Source of the DNA: Pseudomonas fluorescens
Lineage (GTDB): Bacteria > Pseudomonadota > Gammaproteobacteria > Pseudomonadales > Pseudomonadaceae
Reading direction: 5' to 3'
DNA: 64,000 bases
Assembly: GCF_018614655.1 (NCBI RefSeq)
Contig: NZ_JAGGOG010000018.1
Coordinates: 276,035-340,034 of the forward strand
Under the pieces are notes generated by a model. That model saw only the letters and a program-made list of their open reading frames with translations. It was not told where the DNA came from and did no database searches. Within the stretch, counting starts at the first letter, position 1, and each line of letters opens with the position of its first letter. Of this stretch, positions 35,291 to 43,796 are shown one piece after another. A program made the translations under genes and the position numbers.

Positions 35291-35305
35291 TGAGAATTAT
35301 TTTTA
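35291..35305. promoter_or_regulatory. Fur-box-like site upstream of the TonB receptor
   Basis: TGAGAATTATTTTTA matches the 7-1-7 Fur core TGATAATnATTATCA at 11 of 14 positions. It begins just after the FecR stop, about 100 bases upstream of the receptor start, allowing separate iron control of the receptor. Confidence 0.55.
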
Positions 35306-35407
35306 CTCGATAGCCAACGGCGGTACGTCTCGTTATAGCCAATGCAACTGATTCCCATTTGATTCAGTCTCGCAACTATAAGATTCGTACCTTCCGGAGC
35401 GCTCTCG

Positions 35408-37993
35408 ATGTCCTCTCGTTTCAATCGGTCCTCTTCCCCCGCTCGTCGCCATGGCTTGTCCCTGCTGACCGCCGCCATCTTGCTGGCGGGAAGTCAGGTC
35501 GCACCTGTCATGGCCGCCACCGGCACCGAGCCTGCCACTCGCAGCCACGGTAATTACAGCTTCAGCATCGAGCAACAATCCCTGGTTTCGGCACTCAACG
35601 CCTTTACATCGGTGACCGGCTGGCAAATCGGCCTGCCGGCGGAGTTGGCCCAGGGTGTTTCCTCCCCTGGCGCACGCGGCTCGCTGACACCGGAAAAAGC
35701 CCTGGACCGGCTGTTGGTGGGGACCAACCTGAGCTACCGCAAACTGGGCAATAACAATATCGTCCTGGAAAAGCGTGCCGCCGGCAGCACCCTCAACCTG
35801 CAACAGGTGACCATCAGCGCCACCCGCCAGGAGCAGGACGTGTCCAGCGTGCCCAGCACCGTCACCGTGCATGACCGTGAAGAACTGGACCGCCAGAACG
35901 TGAACAACATTCGCGAACTGGTGCGTTACGAGCCCGGTGTCTCGGTGAGCGGCACCGGCAGCCGCTCGGGCAACGCCGGCTACAACATTCGCGGTATCGA
36001 CGGCGACCGCATCCTGACCCAGGTCGACGGCGTTGAAGTGCCGGACAACTTCTTCAACGGCCCCTATGCCAAGACTCGCCGCAACTACGTCGACCCGGAA
36101 ATCGTCAAGCGCGTGGAAATCCTTCGTGGGCCAGCCTCGGTGTTGTACGGCAGCAGTGCCATCGGCGGCGCGGTGAGCTACTTCACCCTCGACCCTGACG
36201 ACATCATCAAGCCCGGCCAGGACTTCGGCGCACGCCTCAAGACCGGCTACAGCTCCGCCGACGAAAGCTGGTTGACCTCCGGCACTGTGGCCGGCCGTGT
36301 CCAGGACTTCGACGGTTTGCTGCACCTGAGCCAGCGCAATGGCCATGAAACCGAGTCCTACGACGGCAACAATGCCAACGGCCTGGCCCGCACCGGCGCC
36401 AACCCGGAAGATGCGCGCACCACCAACGTACTGGCCAAGTTGGGCTGGAACTATGGCGATGACAACCGCCTGGGCCTGACCTATGAGAAGTACAAGGACG
36501 ACCGTGATATCAATCAGAAAAGTGCGGTGGGCGGCCCCTTCAACGCCGGGCAAGGCTTCAACTTCTATCGCGGGCGCCAGGGTAACGACACCATCACCCG
36601 CGAGCGTTTCGGCATAGAAAACCGCTTCAGCCTCGACTCGCCGATTGCCGATCACATCAAGACCAGCCTCAACTACCAGGTCGCCAAGACCGACCAGACC
36701 ACCCAGGAAATCTACCAGCCGTCCCGTAAGGTATTGCGCACCCGCGACACCCTGTACGAAGAAAAGCAGTGGGTATTCGATGCGCAGTTGGACAAGGCTT
36801 TCAACATCGGCCAAACCGACCACCTGCTGACCTACGGCACCACGCTCAAGCAGCAGAAAGTCACCGGTTCCCGCGAAGGCGGCGCCACGTGCCTGGCCGT
36901 CGGCGCAGGCTGCACCGCTATCGGCGCGCCGAGCCCATCCGCCGCCGACAGCGTCAAGAAGTCCAGCGACTTCCCTGACCCGACCATCAACAGCTACAGC
37001 CTGTTTGCCCAGGACCAGATCAGCTGGAATAACTGGACCTTCCTGCCCGGCGTGCGCTACGACTACGTGCAACTCAAGCCCAAGCTGACCCAGGAGTTCC
37101 TCAATACCGTCAACCCGAACGGCACCGATCCGGTCAGCGACGAAAAGAAAACCTGGCACCGCGTGTCGCCCAAGTTCGGCCTGACCTATGCCCTGACCGA
37201 GCAATACACCTGGTTCGGCCAGTACGCAGAAGGCTTCCGCACCCCGTCGGCCAAGGCCTTGTACGGGCGCTTTGAAAACCTCGACGTGGGCTACATTGTC
37301 GAGCCCAACTCCGGCCTGAAACCGGAAACCAGCAAAAGCTACGAAACCGGCCTGCGCGGCAACTTCGAGTCCGGCAACTTCGATGTGGCGGTGTTCTATA
37401 ACAAGTACCGCGACTTCATCAACGAAGACGCCTCTGTACCTGGCGGCACCGTCGAAGCTTTCCAGGCCAACAACATCAAGCACGCCACCATCAAGGGCGT
37501 GGAAGTCAAAGGCCGCCTGAACCTCGACGCACTGGGCGCGCCGCACGGCCTGTATACCCAGGGTTCGATTGCCTACGCTCACGGGCGCAATGACGACACC
37601 GGCGAACCGCTGAACAGCGTCAACCCACTCAAGGGTGTATTCGGCCTGGGTTACGAGCAGGAAAAATACGGTGCGCTGGTCAGTTGGACCCTGGTCAAGA
37701 AACAGGACCGCGTCGACAGCACCACCTTCTTCGCCCCCGACGGCAACAAGGCCAACGGCCCGTTCAAGACGCCAGGCTTTGGTGTGGTGGACCTGACCGG
37801 CTTCTACAAAGTTACCGACGACGTGACCATCAACGGTGGCCTGTACAACCTTACCGACAAGAAATACTGGAACTGGGATGACGTGCGCAGCTACGACGGC
37901 GTCGGCGAAGCAGGCGTGACCTCACCTGCCAGCCTGGACCGCCTGACCCAGCCGGGCCGCAACTTTGCGATCAATCTGATCTGGGATATCTAA
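35408..37993 (+). CDS. TonB-dependent heme/siderophore receptor with STN signalling domain
   Basis: An 861-residue outer-membrane receptor. The signal peptide (about 1-36) ends at PVMAATG. An STN domain (about 55-105, with SLVSALNAFTSVTGWQIGLP) contacts FecR. A plug domain (about 140-265) carries NIREL and EILRGPASVLYGSSAIGG. A 22-strand barrel follows to the C-terminus FAINLIWDI. FRTPSAKALYGRF plus PNSGLKPETSKSYETG resemble the FRAP/NPNL boxes of heme receptors. Size, STN domain and neighbours resemble HxuA. Heme is inferred as ligand. Confidence 0.92.
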   Translation: MSSRFNRSSSPARRHGLSLLTAAILLAGSQVAPVMAATGTEPATRSHGNYSFSIEQQSLVSALNAFTSVTGWQIGLPAELAQGVSSPGARGSLTPEKALDRLLVGTNLSYRKLGNNNIVLEKRAAGSTLNLQQVTISATRQEQDVSSVPSTVTVHDREELDRQNVNNIRELVRYEPGVSVSGTGSRSGNAGYNIRGIDGDRILTQVDGVEVPDNFFNGPYAKTRRNYVDPEIVKRVEILRGPASVLYGSSAIGGAVSYFTLDPDDIIKPGQDFGARLKTGYSSADESWLTSGTVAGRVQDFDGLLHLSQRNGHETESYDGNNANGLARTGANPEDARTTNVLAKLGWNYGDDNRLGLTYEKYKDDRDINQKSAVGGPFNAGQGFNFYRGRQGNDTITRERFGIENRFSLDSPIADHIKTSLNYQVAKTDQTTQEIYQPSRKVLRTRDTLYEEKQWVFDAQLDKAFNIGQTDHLLTYGTTLKQQKVTGSREGGATCLAVGAGCTAIGAPSPSAADSVKKSSDFPDPTINSYSLFAQDQISWNNWTFLPGVRYDYVQLKPKLTQEFLNTVNPNGTDPVSDEKKTWHRVSPKFGLTYALTEQYTWFGQYAEGFRTPSAKALYGRFENLDVGYIVEPNSGLKPETSKSYETGLRGNFESGNFDVAVFYNKYRDFINEDASVPGGTVEAFQANNIKHATIKGVEVKGRLNLDALGAPHGLYTQGSIAYAHGRNDDTGEPLNSVNPLKGVFGLGYEQEKYGALVSWTLVKKQDRVDSTTFFAPDGNKANGPFKTPGFGVVDLTGFYKVTDDVTINGGLYNLTDKKYWNWDDVRSYDGVGEAGVTSPASLDRLTQPGRNFAINLIWDI

Positions 37994-38004
37994 GCCCTGC
38001 ACAC

Positions 38005-38045
38005 CACTGCGCCAGTTTTGTGACGGGCGCAGTGAGGATTTTTTA
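38005..38045 (+). terminator. Probable terminator after the receptor gene
   Basis: CACTGCGCC...GGCGCAGTG is a 9-bp perfect stem, followed four bases later by a T-run. It could reduce transcription into the heme oxygenase gene, so that gene may have partly separate control. Confidence 0.7.
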
Positions 38046-38121
38046 CGGTGGCGCGTCTTCTTGTTCGTCTAGTTCATAAGCACTTGTCACCGAGCACCTC
38101 GACTTCTCTAGGAAAGATCAC

Positions 38122-38748
38122 ATGAACCCCCAACACCCGACCACCGAAGCCGGCCAAGCCCCTCTCCTGCGCTCCCAGCGGGTTAGAGAATTGACCCAGG
38201 ACCTGCACAAAAGCCTCGAGGACACCGTCGGCGAATGGGCACCTACCGACACCCTTCCCGGCTTCACCCGTTTCGTGCAAATGCAGTACCTGTTTCAGTC
38301 GGAAATCCAGGCGCTGTACCACGACCCCGAGTTGGTCAAACTGTTTGCCGACCTGCCTGAGCGCTGCCGGGTAAAGGCCGCCGAAGCCGATCTGGCCGAC
38401 CTCGGCGCACAGGTTCCAGCCGCCGTTCCAGGCGCTCTGCAAGCGCCGTCCAAGGCCCAGGCACTGGCCTGGATCAGGGTGTCGGAAGGCTCGAAACTGG
38501 GCGCCGCCATCCTCTTCAAGCAAGCGGTTGCCCTGGGTTTCAGCGAAACCCACGGTGCACGTCATCTGGCAGAACCCGAAGGCGGCCGCATGCGAGGCTG
38601 GAAAGCGTTTAATGCTATCTTCGACAACCTGCCCCTCAGCGCCGAGGAGGAAGCCGAGGTGGACCAAGCCTCCAGAGATGCCTTCGCACGTCTGGAACTG
38701 TTGTTGCGCACCGTTGGAAAACGCGCCACCAGCCCTCAGCCGGCATAA
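38122..38748 (+). CDS. hemO: Heme oxygenase (HemO/PigA family)
   Basis: Opens the heme ring to biliverdin, carbon monoxide and free iron in the cytoplasm, using reductant from a ferredoxin or flavin reductase. The 208-residue all-helical protein has a heme-ligand histidine candidate in TQDLHKSLED (about 25-34) and the distal-helix segment WIRVSEGSKLGAAILFKQA, which is typical of the HemO group. AGGAAAG precedes the ATG. It follows the sigma/anti-sigma/TonB receptor genes, so the cluster takes up heme and releases its iron. Confidence 0.9.
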   Translation: MNPQHPTTEAGQAPLLRSQRVRELTQDLHKSLEDTVGEWAPTDTLPGFTRFVQMQYLFQSEIQALYHDPELVKLFADLPERCRVKAAEADLADLGAQVPAAVPGALQAPSKAQALAWIRVSEGSKLGAAILFKQAVALGFSETHGARHLAEPEGGRMRGWKAFNAIFDNLPLSAEEEAEVDQASRDAFARLELLLRTVGKRATSPQPA

Positions 38749-38819
38749 GTAACGGCGGCCATGGCCGTGCAACAACCGGTCGCTGATGGCGACCGGACAC
38801 TCACCTCATATTATTGGCC

Positions 38820-39221
38820 ATGACTCGACCTACCCTTTCACGCTCGAAAACCGCGCGCCTGCTGTTCGGCCTGCTGGCTTATGTCAGCCTGGGTATCGGC
38901 TTGATCGCGATTGTCGTGCCGGGCCTGCCCACCACCGAGTTCATCCTGCTGGCCGCCTGGGCCGCTACCAAGAGTTCGCCGCGCCTGAGTGCCTGGCTGG
39001 AAAACCACCGGTTGTTCGGGCCGATCCTGTCCAACTGGCGCAACGGCAGAATCATCGCCCGCCGGGCCAAGGTCAGCGCTACCGTGAGCATGCTGCTCTG
39101 CGCAGGCTTGATGCTGGTGATGCTGGAACATGGCTGGCCCATCTACCTGGCCATTGCCGGGATGAGCCTGGGCAACCTGTGGATCTGGTCACGGCCGGAA
39201 CAGCTCCCACAACCTTCCTGA
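38820..39221 (+). CDS. YbaN/DUF454 small inner-membrane protein
   Basis: A 133-residue protein with three or four membrane helices. The DUF454 signature is present: SLGIGLIAIVVPGLPTTEFILLAAW followed by a SSPRLSAWLENHRLFGPIL-type segment. The function is unknown, but genes of this family are often found beside heme or iron uptake genes. The ATG at 38820 is used; a TTG two codons earlier is also possible. An 8-bp perfect hairpin (38776-38796, no T-run) separates it from hemO. Confidence 0.82.
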   Translation: MTRPTLSRSKTARLLFGLLAYVSLGIGLIAIVVPGLPTTEFILLAAWAATKSSPRLSAWLENHRLFGPILSNWRNGRIIARRAKVSATVSMLLCAGLMLVMLEHGWPIYLAIAGMSLGNLWIWSRPEQLPQPS

Positions 39222-39348
39222 TTCAACCCTACCGCTCATCGCCTGCCCCTCATGAAATGGCCGCCCGCGCCGATGTTCCGGGCAAGGCGCCGAATGGACT
39301 TGGCCATGCACTGCTTGCATACCAATAAGTCCATTCGCGAGTAATCCT

Positions 39349-41487
39349 ATGTTCGACTCCCTCTCCATCCGCTTGAAAATCGTGCTGCTGTCCGGCCTTT
39401 GCCTGCTGGGGGTGATCGCGCTGATTGTCAGCATGAACATCTACCAGACCAACCAGAACGACCAACTGATCAGTACCTCGAGCTCGCGAATGCTCACTGC
39501 CAGCGTGGAAAACCTGCTCCAGGCCAAGGCCGCCGAACAAGCAGTGCAACTGCAGAAAACCTTCGGCGAAAACCTGTTGGTGGTCACCGCCCTTGCCGAC
39601 CAGATCAAGGGCCTGCGCACCCTCGCCCACGAACAGTCGCTGCCCGCCAGCGCCCTGCGTGAAGAACTCAACCGCAGCCTGAAAACGGCCTTCGAACGCA
39701 ACACCAAAGTGCTGGGCATCTGGCTGTCCTTCGAGCCCAACGCCCTGGATGGCAAGGACGGTGACTTCGTCAACGACAAGGTGCGTGCTTCCAACGAAGC
39801 CGGACGCTTCTCCAGTTACTGGAGCCGTGCCGGCGGTGAAGGCTTGAACACCGTGATGGTCGAAGACGACCTGACTAAGACCACCCTCAACCTCAGCGGT
39901 ACGCCCTACAACATCTGGTACACCTGCCCACGGGATACCCAACGGACTTGTCTGCTGGACCCGTACGCCGATGAGATGGCCGGTAAATCGATGCTGATGA
40001 CCACCATCTCCCTGCCACTGCTGGCGGACGGCAAGGTGATCGGCGTGGTCGGTGTCGACCTCGCCCTTGATTCCCTGCAAGCGGCAGCCAACGCGGCGCA
40101 ACAAGAGCTGTTCGACGGTGCCGGGGTCATGGAAATTCTCTCCGGCACCGGGCTGATCGCCAGTTACAGCGGCCAACCGGAAATGATCGGCAAGAACCTC
40201 GTTGATACCCTCGGCAGCGAAGGCAAAGAAATAGTGCAACTGCTGGCCAGTGACACCCATAAGGTCCGAGAGCAAGACGACACGATCCGCGCCGTGTACC
40301 CGGTCAAGCCGATTGCCGAGGCCAAACCCTGGGGCGTGGTGATCAAGCTGCCCAAGCAAGTGCTGCTGGCCGACGCGGTGAAACTGCAAGGCGTGCTTGA
40401 CCAGGCCCAGGCCAGTGGCACCCTGAAAGCCTTGCTGGTGGGCGCCGCCGCCGGCCTGCTGGGGCTGCTGTTGATCTGGCTGACCGCCACCGGCGTGACC
40501 CGGCCGATCAACAGCGTGGCCGCCATGCTCAAGGAGATAGCCAGCGGCGACGGCGACCTTACCCAACGCCTGACCTACGACAAAAAAGACGAACTGGGGG
40601 AACTGGTGAACTGGTTCAACCGTTTCCTCGACAAGCTGCAACCGACCATCGCCCAGATCAAGCAGAGCATCACCGAGGCGCGCGGCACCGCCGACCAATC
40701 TTCGGAAATCGCCCGTCAGACCAGCGAAGGCATGCAAGTGCAGTTCCGCGAAATTGATCAGGTGGCCACCGCCTCCAATGAAATGAGCGCCACCGCCCAC
40801 GACGTGGCCAACAGTGCGTCTAACGCCGCCAGTGCCGCCCGCGGCGCTGATCAATCGGCCCGCGAAGGCCTGTCGATCATCGAGCGCAGTACGCGGGATA
40901 TCACCACCTTGGCCGAGGAAGTCAGCAAGGCCGTGATAGAAGTTGAAGCCTTGGCGGTCAACAGTGAGCAGATCGGTTCGGTGCTGGAAGTCATCCGCAG
41001 CATCGCCGAGCAGACCAACCTGCTGGCGTTGAACGCCGCGATTGAAGCGGCCCGGGCCGGGGAAAGTGGCCGCGGTTTTGCAGTGGTGGCCGACGAGGTG
41101 CGCAACCTGGCCAAGCGCACCCAGGATTCAGTGGAAGAGATTCGCCTGGTGATCGAGCGTATCCAGGGCGCCACCCGTGGTGTGGTGGCGACCATGCATT
41201 CAAGCCAGAGCCAGGCACAGAACAATGCCGGGCAGATTCAACAAGCGGTGCAGGCCCTGGGCAAGATCAGCGACGCGGTAACGGTGATCAGCGACATGAA
41301 CCTGCAAATCGCCAGCGCCGCCGAGCAGCAAAGCGCCGTGGCCGAAGAGGTCAACCGCAACGTCTCGGCGATCCGCACCGTGACCGAAACCCTGACAGGC
41401 CAGGCCACCGAGTCAGCGGCCATCAGCAGCCAGCTCAATGCGCTGGCCAGCCAGCAGATGAAGCTGATGGATCAGTTCCGGGTGTAA
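39349..41487 (+). CDS. Methyl-accepting chemotaxis protein (dCache type)
   Basis: A 712-residue chemoreceptor. A membrane helix (about 10-33) is followed by a large periplasmic double-Cache-type sensor (about 40-360), with FERNTKVLGIWLSFEPNAL and a DLALDSLQ segment. A second helix lies near 365-385, then HAMP (about 385-440) and the methyl-accepting signalling domain with the hairpin tip EQTNLLALNAAIEAARAGE-GRGFAVVADEVRNLA. The ligand is unknown; the Pseudomonas PctA-type receptors with this fold sense amino acids. No pentapeptide for CheR tethering is seen at the C-terminus. Confidence 0.93.
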   Translation: MFDSLSIRLKIVLLSGLCLLGVIALIVSMNIYQTNQNDQLISTSSSRMLTASVENLLQAKAAEQAVQLQKTFGENLLVVTALADQIKGLRTLAHEQSLPASALREELNRSLKTAFERNTKVLGIWLSFEPNALDGKDGDFVNDKVRASNEAGRFSSYWSRAGGEGLNTVMVEDDLTKTTLNLSGTPYNIWYTCPRDTQRTCLLDPYADEMAGKSMLMTTISLPLLADGKVIGVVGVDLALDSLQAAANAAQQELFDGAGVMEILSGTGLIASYSGQPEMIGKNLVDTLGSEGKEIVQLLASDTHKVREQDDTIRAVYPVKPIAEAKPWGVVIKLPKQVLLADAVKLQGVLDQAQASGTLKALLVGAAAGLLGLLLIWLTATGVTRPINSVAAMLKEIASGDGDLTQRLTYDKKDELGELVNWFNRFLDKLQPTIAQIKQSITEARGTADQSSEIARQTSEGMQVQFREIDQVATASNEMSATAHDVANSASNAASAARGADQSAREGLSIIERSTRDITTLAEEVSKAVIEVEALAVNSEQIGSVLEVIRSIAEQTNLLALNAAIEAARAGESGRGFAVVADEVRNLAKRTQDSVEEIRLVIERIQGATRGVVATMHSSQSQAQNNAGQIQQAVQALGKISDAVTVISDMNLQIASAAEQQSAVAEEVNRNVSAIRTVTETLTGQATESAAISSQLNALASQQMKLMDQFRV

Positions 41488-41513
41488 CCCCGCCCAAAAA
41501 ACAACGGAGATCC

Positions 41514-41624
41514 CTGTAGCCGCTACCGAGGCACGAGGCTGCGATAAGGGCCGCAGGACCTTCAGCGGTTCAAGACCCTTGCGACTGCTGCGCAGCCGAT
41601 CGCAGGCTGCGCCAGCGGCTACAG
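41514..41624. repeat. CTGTAGCCGCTG repeat, single copy
   Basis: A 111-bp copy, close to the units of the 50.9-kb array, including TTCAAGACCCTTGCGACTG. It lies between the convergent chemoreceptor and nitroreductase genes. Confidence 0.88.
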
Positions 41625-41635
41625 GGGAGTGGCGT

Positions 41636-42202
41636 TTATCTGTCCCCGGTCCAGGCGCTGACAAATGGCGCCAGGTCTTCCTTCGGCGCCGTACGCGGCG
41701 GGTTCTGTGGGGTGCCGAGGTAGAGGAAGCCAATGACTTCCTCGCCAGCGCTCAGCCCCAAGCCTTTGGCGACGTGCGCCGAGTAGGACAGCTCACCGGT
41801 CCGCCACACCGCTCCGATTCCCTGGGCGTAAGCCGCCAGCAGGATGCCATGGGCGGCACAGGCTGCTGCCAGGAGCTGTTCGGACTTGGGTATCTTGAAG
41901 TGCTCCTGCAGGCGAGCAATCACCACCACGACCAACGGCGCTCGCAATGGGCCGGCCTGTGCCTTGTCGATCACAGCCTGAGGCGCATCGCAATCTTGCA
42001 GGCGAGCCGCTTCGGCCAGCAGCGTGCCCATCTGTTCACGAGCCGTACCTTCCACCGTCAGAAAACGCCAAGGCCGCAGTTGACCGTGGTCAGGCGCACG
42101 CATGGCTGCCGCGAACAACACCTCGCGCTGCTCGGCGGTAGGGGACGGCTCCAGCAATCGCGGCACGGAAACACGGTTGAGCAAAGCGTCGAGAGCCTGC
42201 AT
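41636..42202 (-). CDS. Nitroreductase family protein (YdjA-like)
   Basis: A 188-residue FMN-dependent nitroreductase-fold protein. RVSVPRLLEPSPTAEQREVLFAAA and RAPDHGQLRPWRFLTVEG place the FMN-phosphate contacts near residues 10-50. The AAHGILLAAYAQGIGAVWRTGE segment and GFLYLGTP near the C-terminus match the small YdjA subgroup. It probably reduces nitroaromatics or quinones with NAD(P)H; the natural substrate is unknown. GGAGG precedes the ATG at 42202, which excludes the longer frame. Divergent from the di-heme gene. Confidence 0.9.
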   Translation of the reverse strand: MQALDALLNRVSVPRLLEPSPTAEQREVLFAAAMRAPDHGQLRPWRFLTVEGTAREQMGTLLAEAARLQDCDAPQAVIDKAQAGPLRAPLVVVVIARLQEHFKIPKSEQLLAAACAAHGILLAAYAQGIGAVWRTGELSYSAHVAKGLGLSAGEEVIGFLYLGTPQNPPRTAPKEDLAPFVSAWTGDR

Positions 42203-42233
42203 GGCCACCTCCAGAATAAAATGTACGGTCATT

Positions 42234-42255
42234 CTATCGGGATTGAATCCGATAG
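42234..42255. promoter_or_regulatory. Palindrome between nitroreductase and di-heme genes
   Basis: CTATCGGGATTGAATCCGATAG reads as two nearly perfect arms with one bulged G around a central base. It sits in the 138-base divergent promoter region, with a weak Fur-like GATAATTGCTCTTAT (42264-42278) close by. The regulator is unknown. Confidence 0.45.
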
Positions 42256-42340
42256 CACCAAACGATAATTGCTCTTATTCAATCAGCCCTGCCCTGTTAG
42301 ACTTTGCGACCTTATTTTCTGCCTACGTTCAGGAAACCTG

Positions 42341-43765
42341 ATGTCTCGTTCGCCTCTTCGCTTGTGTGCATGCTTGATGGCCCTGAGCCTGAGTGCCTGC
42401 GATGACGCGCCACGCTTTACCAAGGCAGAGCCGGGTGAAGCGCGGAGCGGCGGCGCGACGACAGTGAGAAAGACCGATCAGAATGCCTTCTCCCTGCCAT
42501 CAGCTAACCTGGCGCCCACCCGGCGCCTGGACTTCAGCGTCGGCAACAGCTTCTTCCGCAGTCCCTGGGTAATCGCACCGTCCACCACCACCGCCCGGGA
42601 CGGCCTGGGGCCGCTGTTCAATACCAACGCCTGCCAGAACTGCCATATCAAGGACGGTCGTGGCCATCCGCCGCTGCCTGACGCGCCCAACGCCGTGTCG
42701 ATGCTGGTGCGTCTGTCGATTCCTGATGCGCCGCCCTACGCCAAGGTCATCGAGCAAATGGGGATCGTTCCCGAACCGATCTACGGCGGCCAATTGCAAG
42801 ACATGGCGGTACCCGGCGTCGCTCCGGAAGGCAAAGTGCGGGTCGACTACACACCGCTGAACGTGAGTTTCAAGGACGGCACCGTGGTCGAACTGCGCAA
42901 ACCGACGCTGCAGATCACCCAGCTCGGCTACGGGCCGATGCACCCGGACACACGCTTCTCCGCCCGCGTGGCGCCGCCGATGATCGGCCTGGGTTTGCTC
43001 GAAGCCATCTCCGACGCAGACCTCCTGAAAAACGCCGCCACCCAGCCGGATAAAAACGGCGTGGCAGGCCGAGCAAACTGGGTCTGGGACGACGCCCAGC
43101 AAAAAACCGTCCTCGGCCGATTTGGCTGGAAAGCCGGGCAACCGAACCTCAATCAACAAAATGTTCACGCGTTCTCTGGTGATATGGGCCTGACCACTAG
43201 CCTGAGACCGTTCGATGACTGCACCGATGCCCAAGTGGCTTGCAAACAGGCGCCCAACGGCAATGGTCCCGATGGCGAGCCGGAAGTCAGCGATAACATC
43301 CTGCGCCTGGTGCTGTTCTACACCCGTAACCTCGCGGTGCCGGCCCGCCGCGACGTCAACTCCAGGCAGGTGTTGGCCGGGAAAAACCTGTTCTTCCAGG
43401 CAGGTTGCCAGTCGTGCCACACGCCAACATTCACCACCGCACAAAATGCCGCCGAACCCGAATTGGCCAATCAAGTGATTCGCCCCTACAGCGATTTGCT
43501 GCTGCATGACATGGGCGAAGGCCTGGCTGATCACCGTACCGAATTCCAGGCCAGTGGCCGCGACTGGCGCACGCCGCCGTTGTGGGGCATTGGCCTGACA
43601 CAAGCCGTCAGTGGCCATACCCAGTTTTTGCATGACGGCCGCGCCCGTAACCTGATGGAAGCCGTGCTGTGGCACGGCGGTGAAGCCCAGGCGGCGCAGC
43701 AGCATGTGTTGTCGTTTAATGCCGAACAGCGCGCTGCGTTGCTGGCATTCCTGAATTCTCTATAA
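42341..43765 (+). CDS. Di-heme c-type cytochrome, DUF1111 (thiol oxidoreductase-like) lipoprotein
   Basis: A 474-residue exported protein. The signal peptide ends in LSAC with C20 as lipid-modified residue. Two heme-binding CxxCH motifs are present: ACQNCH (C98, C101, H102) and GCQSCH (C356, C359, H360). Family members are di-heme peroxidase-like proteins found with imelysins in iron-responsive clusters. AGGAAA precedes the ATG. It leads an apparent operon with the imelysin and DUF1513 genes. Role in iron uptake or redox at the outer or inner membrane is inferred. Confidence 0.88.
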   Translation: MSRSPLRLCACLMALSLSACDDAPRFTKAEPGEARSGGATTVRKTDQNAFSLPSANLAPTRRLDFSVGNSFFRSPWVIAPSTTTARDGLGPLFNTNACQNCHIKDGRGHPPLPDAPNAVSMLVRLSIPDAPPYAKVIEQMGIVPEPIYGGQLQDMAVPGVAPEGKVRVDYTPLNVSFKDGTVVELRKPTLQITQLGYGPMHPDTRFSARVAPPMIGLGLLEAISDADLLKNAATQPDKNGVAGRANWVWDDAQQKTVLGRFGWKAGQPNLNQQNVHAFSGDMGLTTSLRPFDDCTDAQVACKQAPNGNGPDGEPEVSDNILRLVLFYTRNLAVPARRDVNSRQVLAGKNLFFQAGCQSCHTPTFTTAQNAAEPELANQVIRPYSDLLLHDMGEGLADHRTEFQASGRDWRTPPLWGIGLTQAVSGHTQFLHDGRARNLMEAVLWHGGEAQAAQQHVLSFNAEQRAALLAFLNSL

Positions 43766-43796
43766 GCTTTGTCACAATTACAGAAGGGAGCTCGAC

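Noticed and set aside
35333..37582. 749-codon minus-strand frame opposite the TonB receptor.
   Set aside because: Antisense shadow; the plus strand has signal peptide, STN, plug and barrel.
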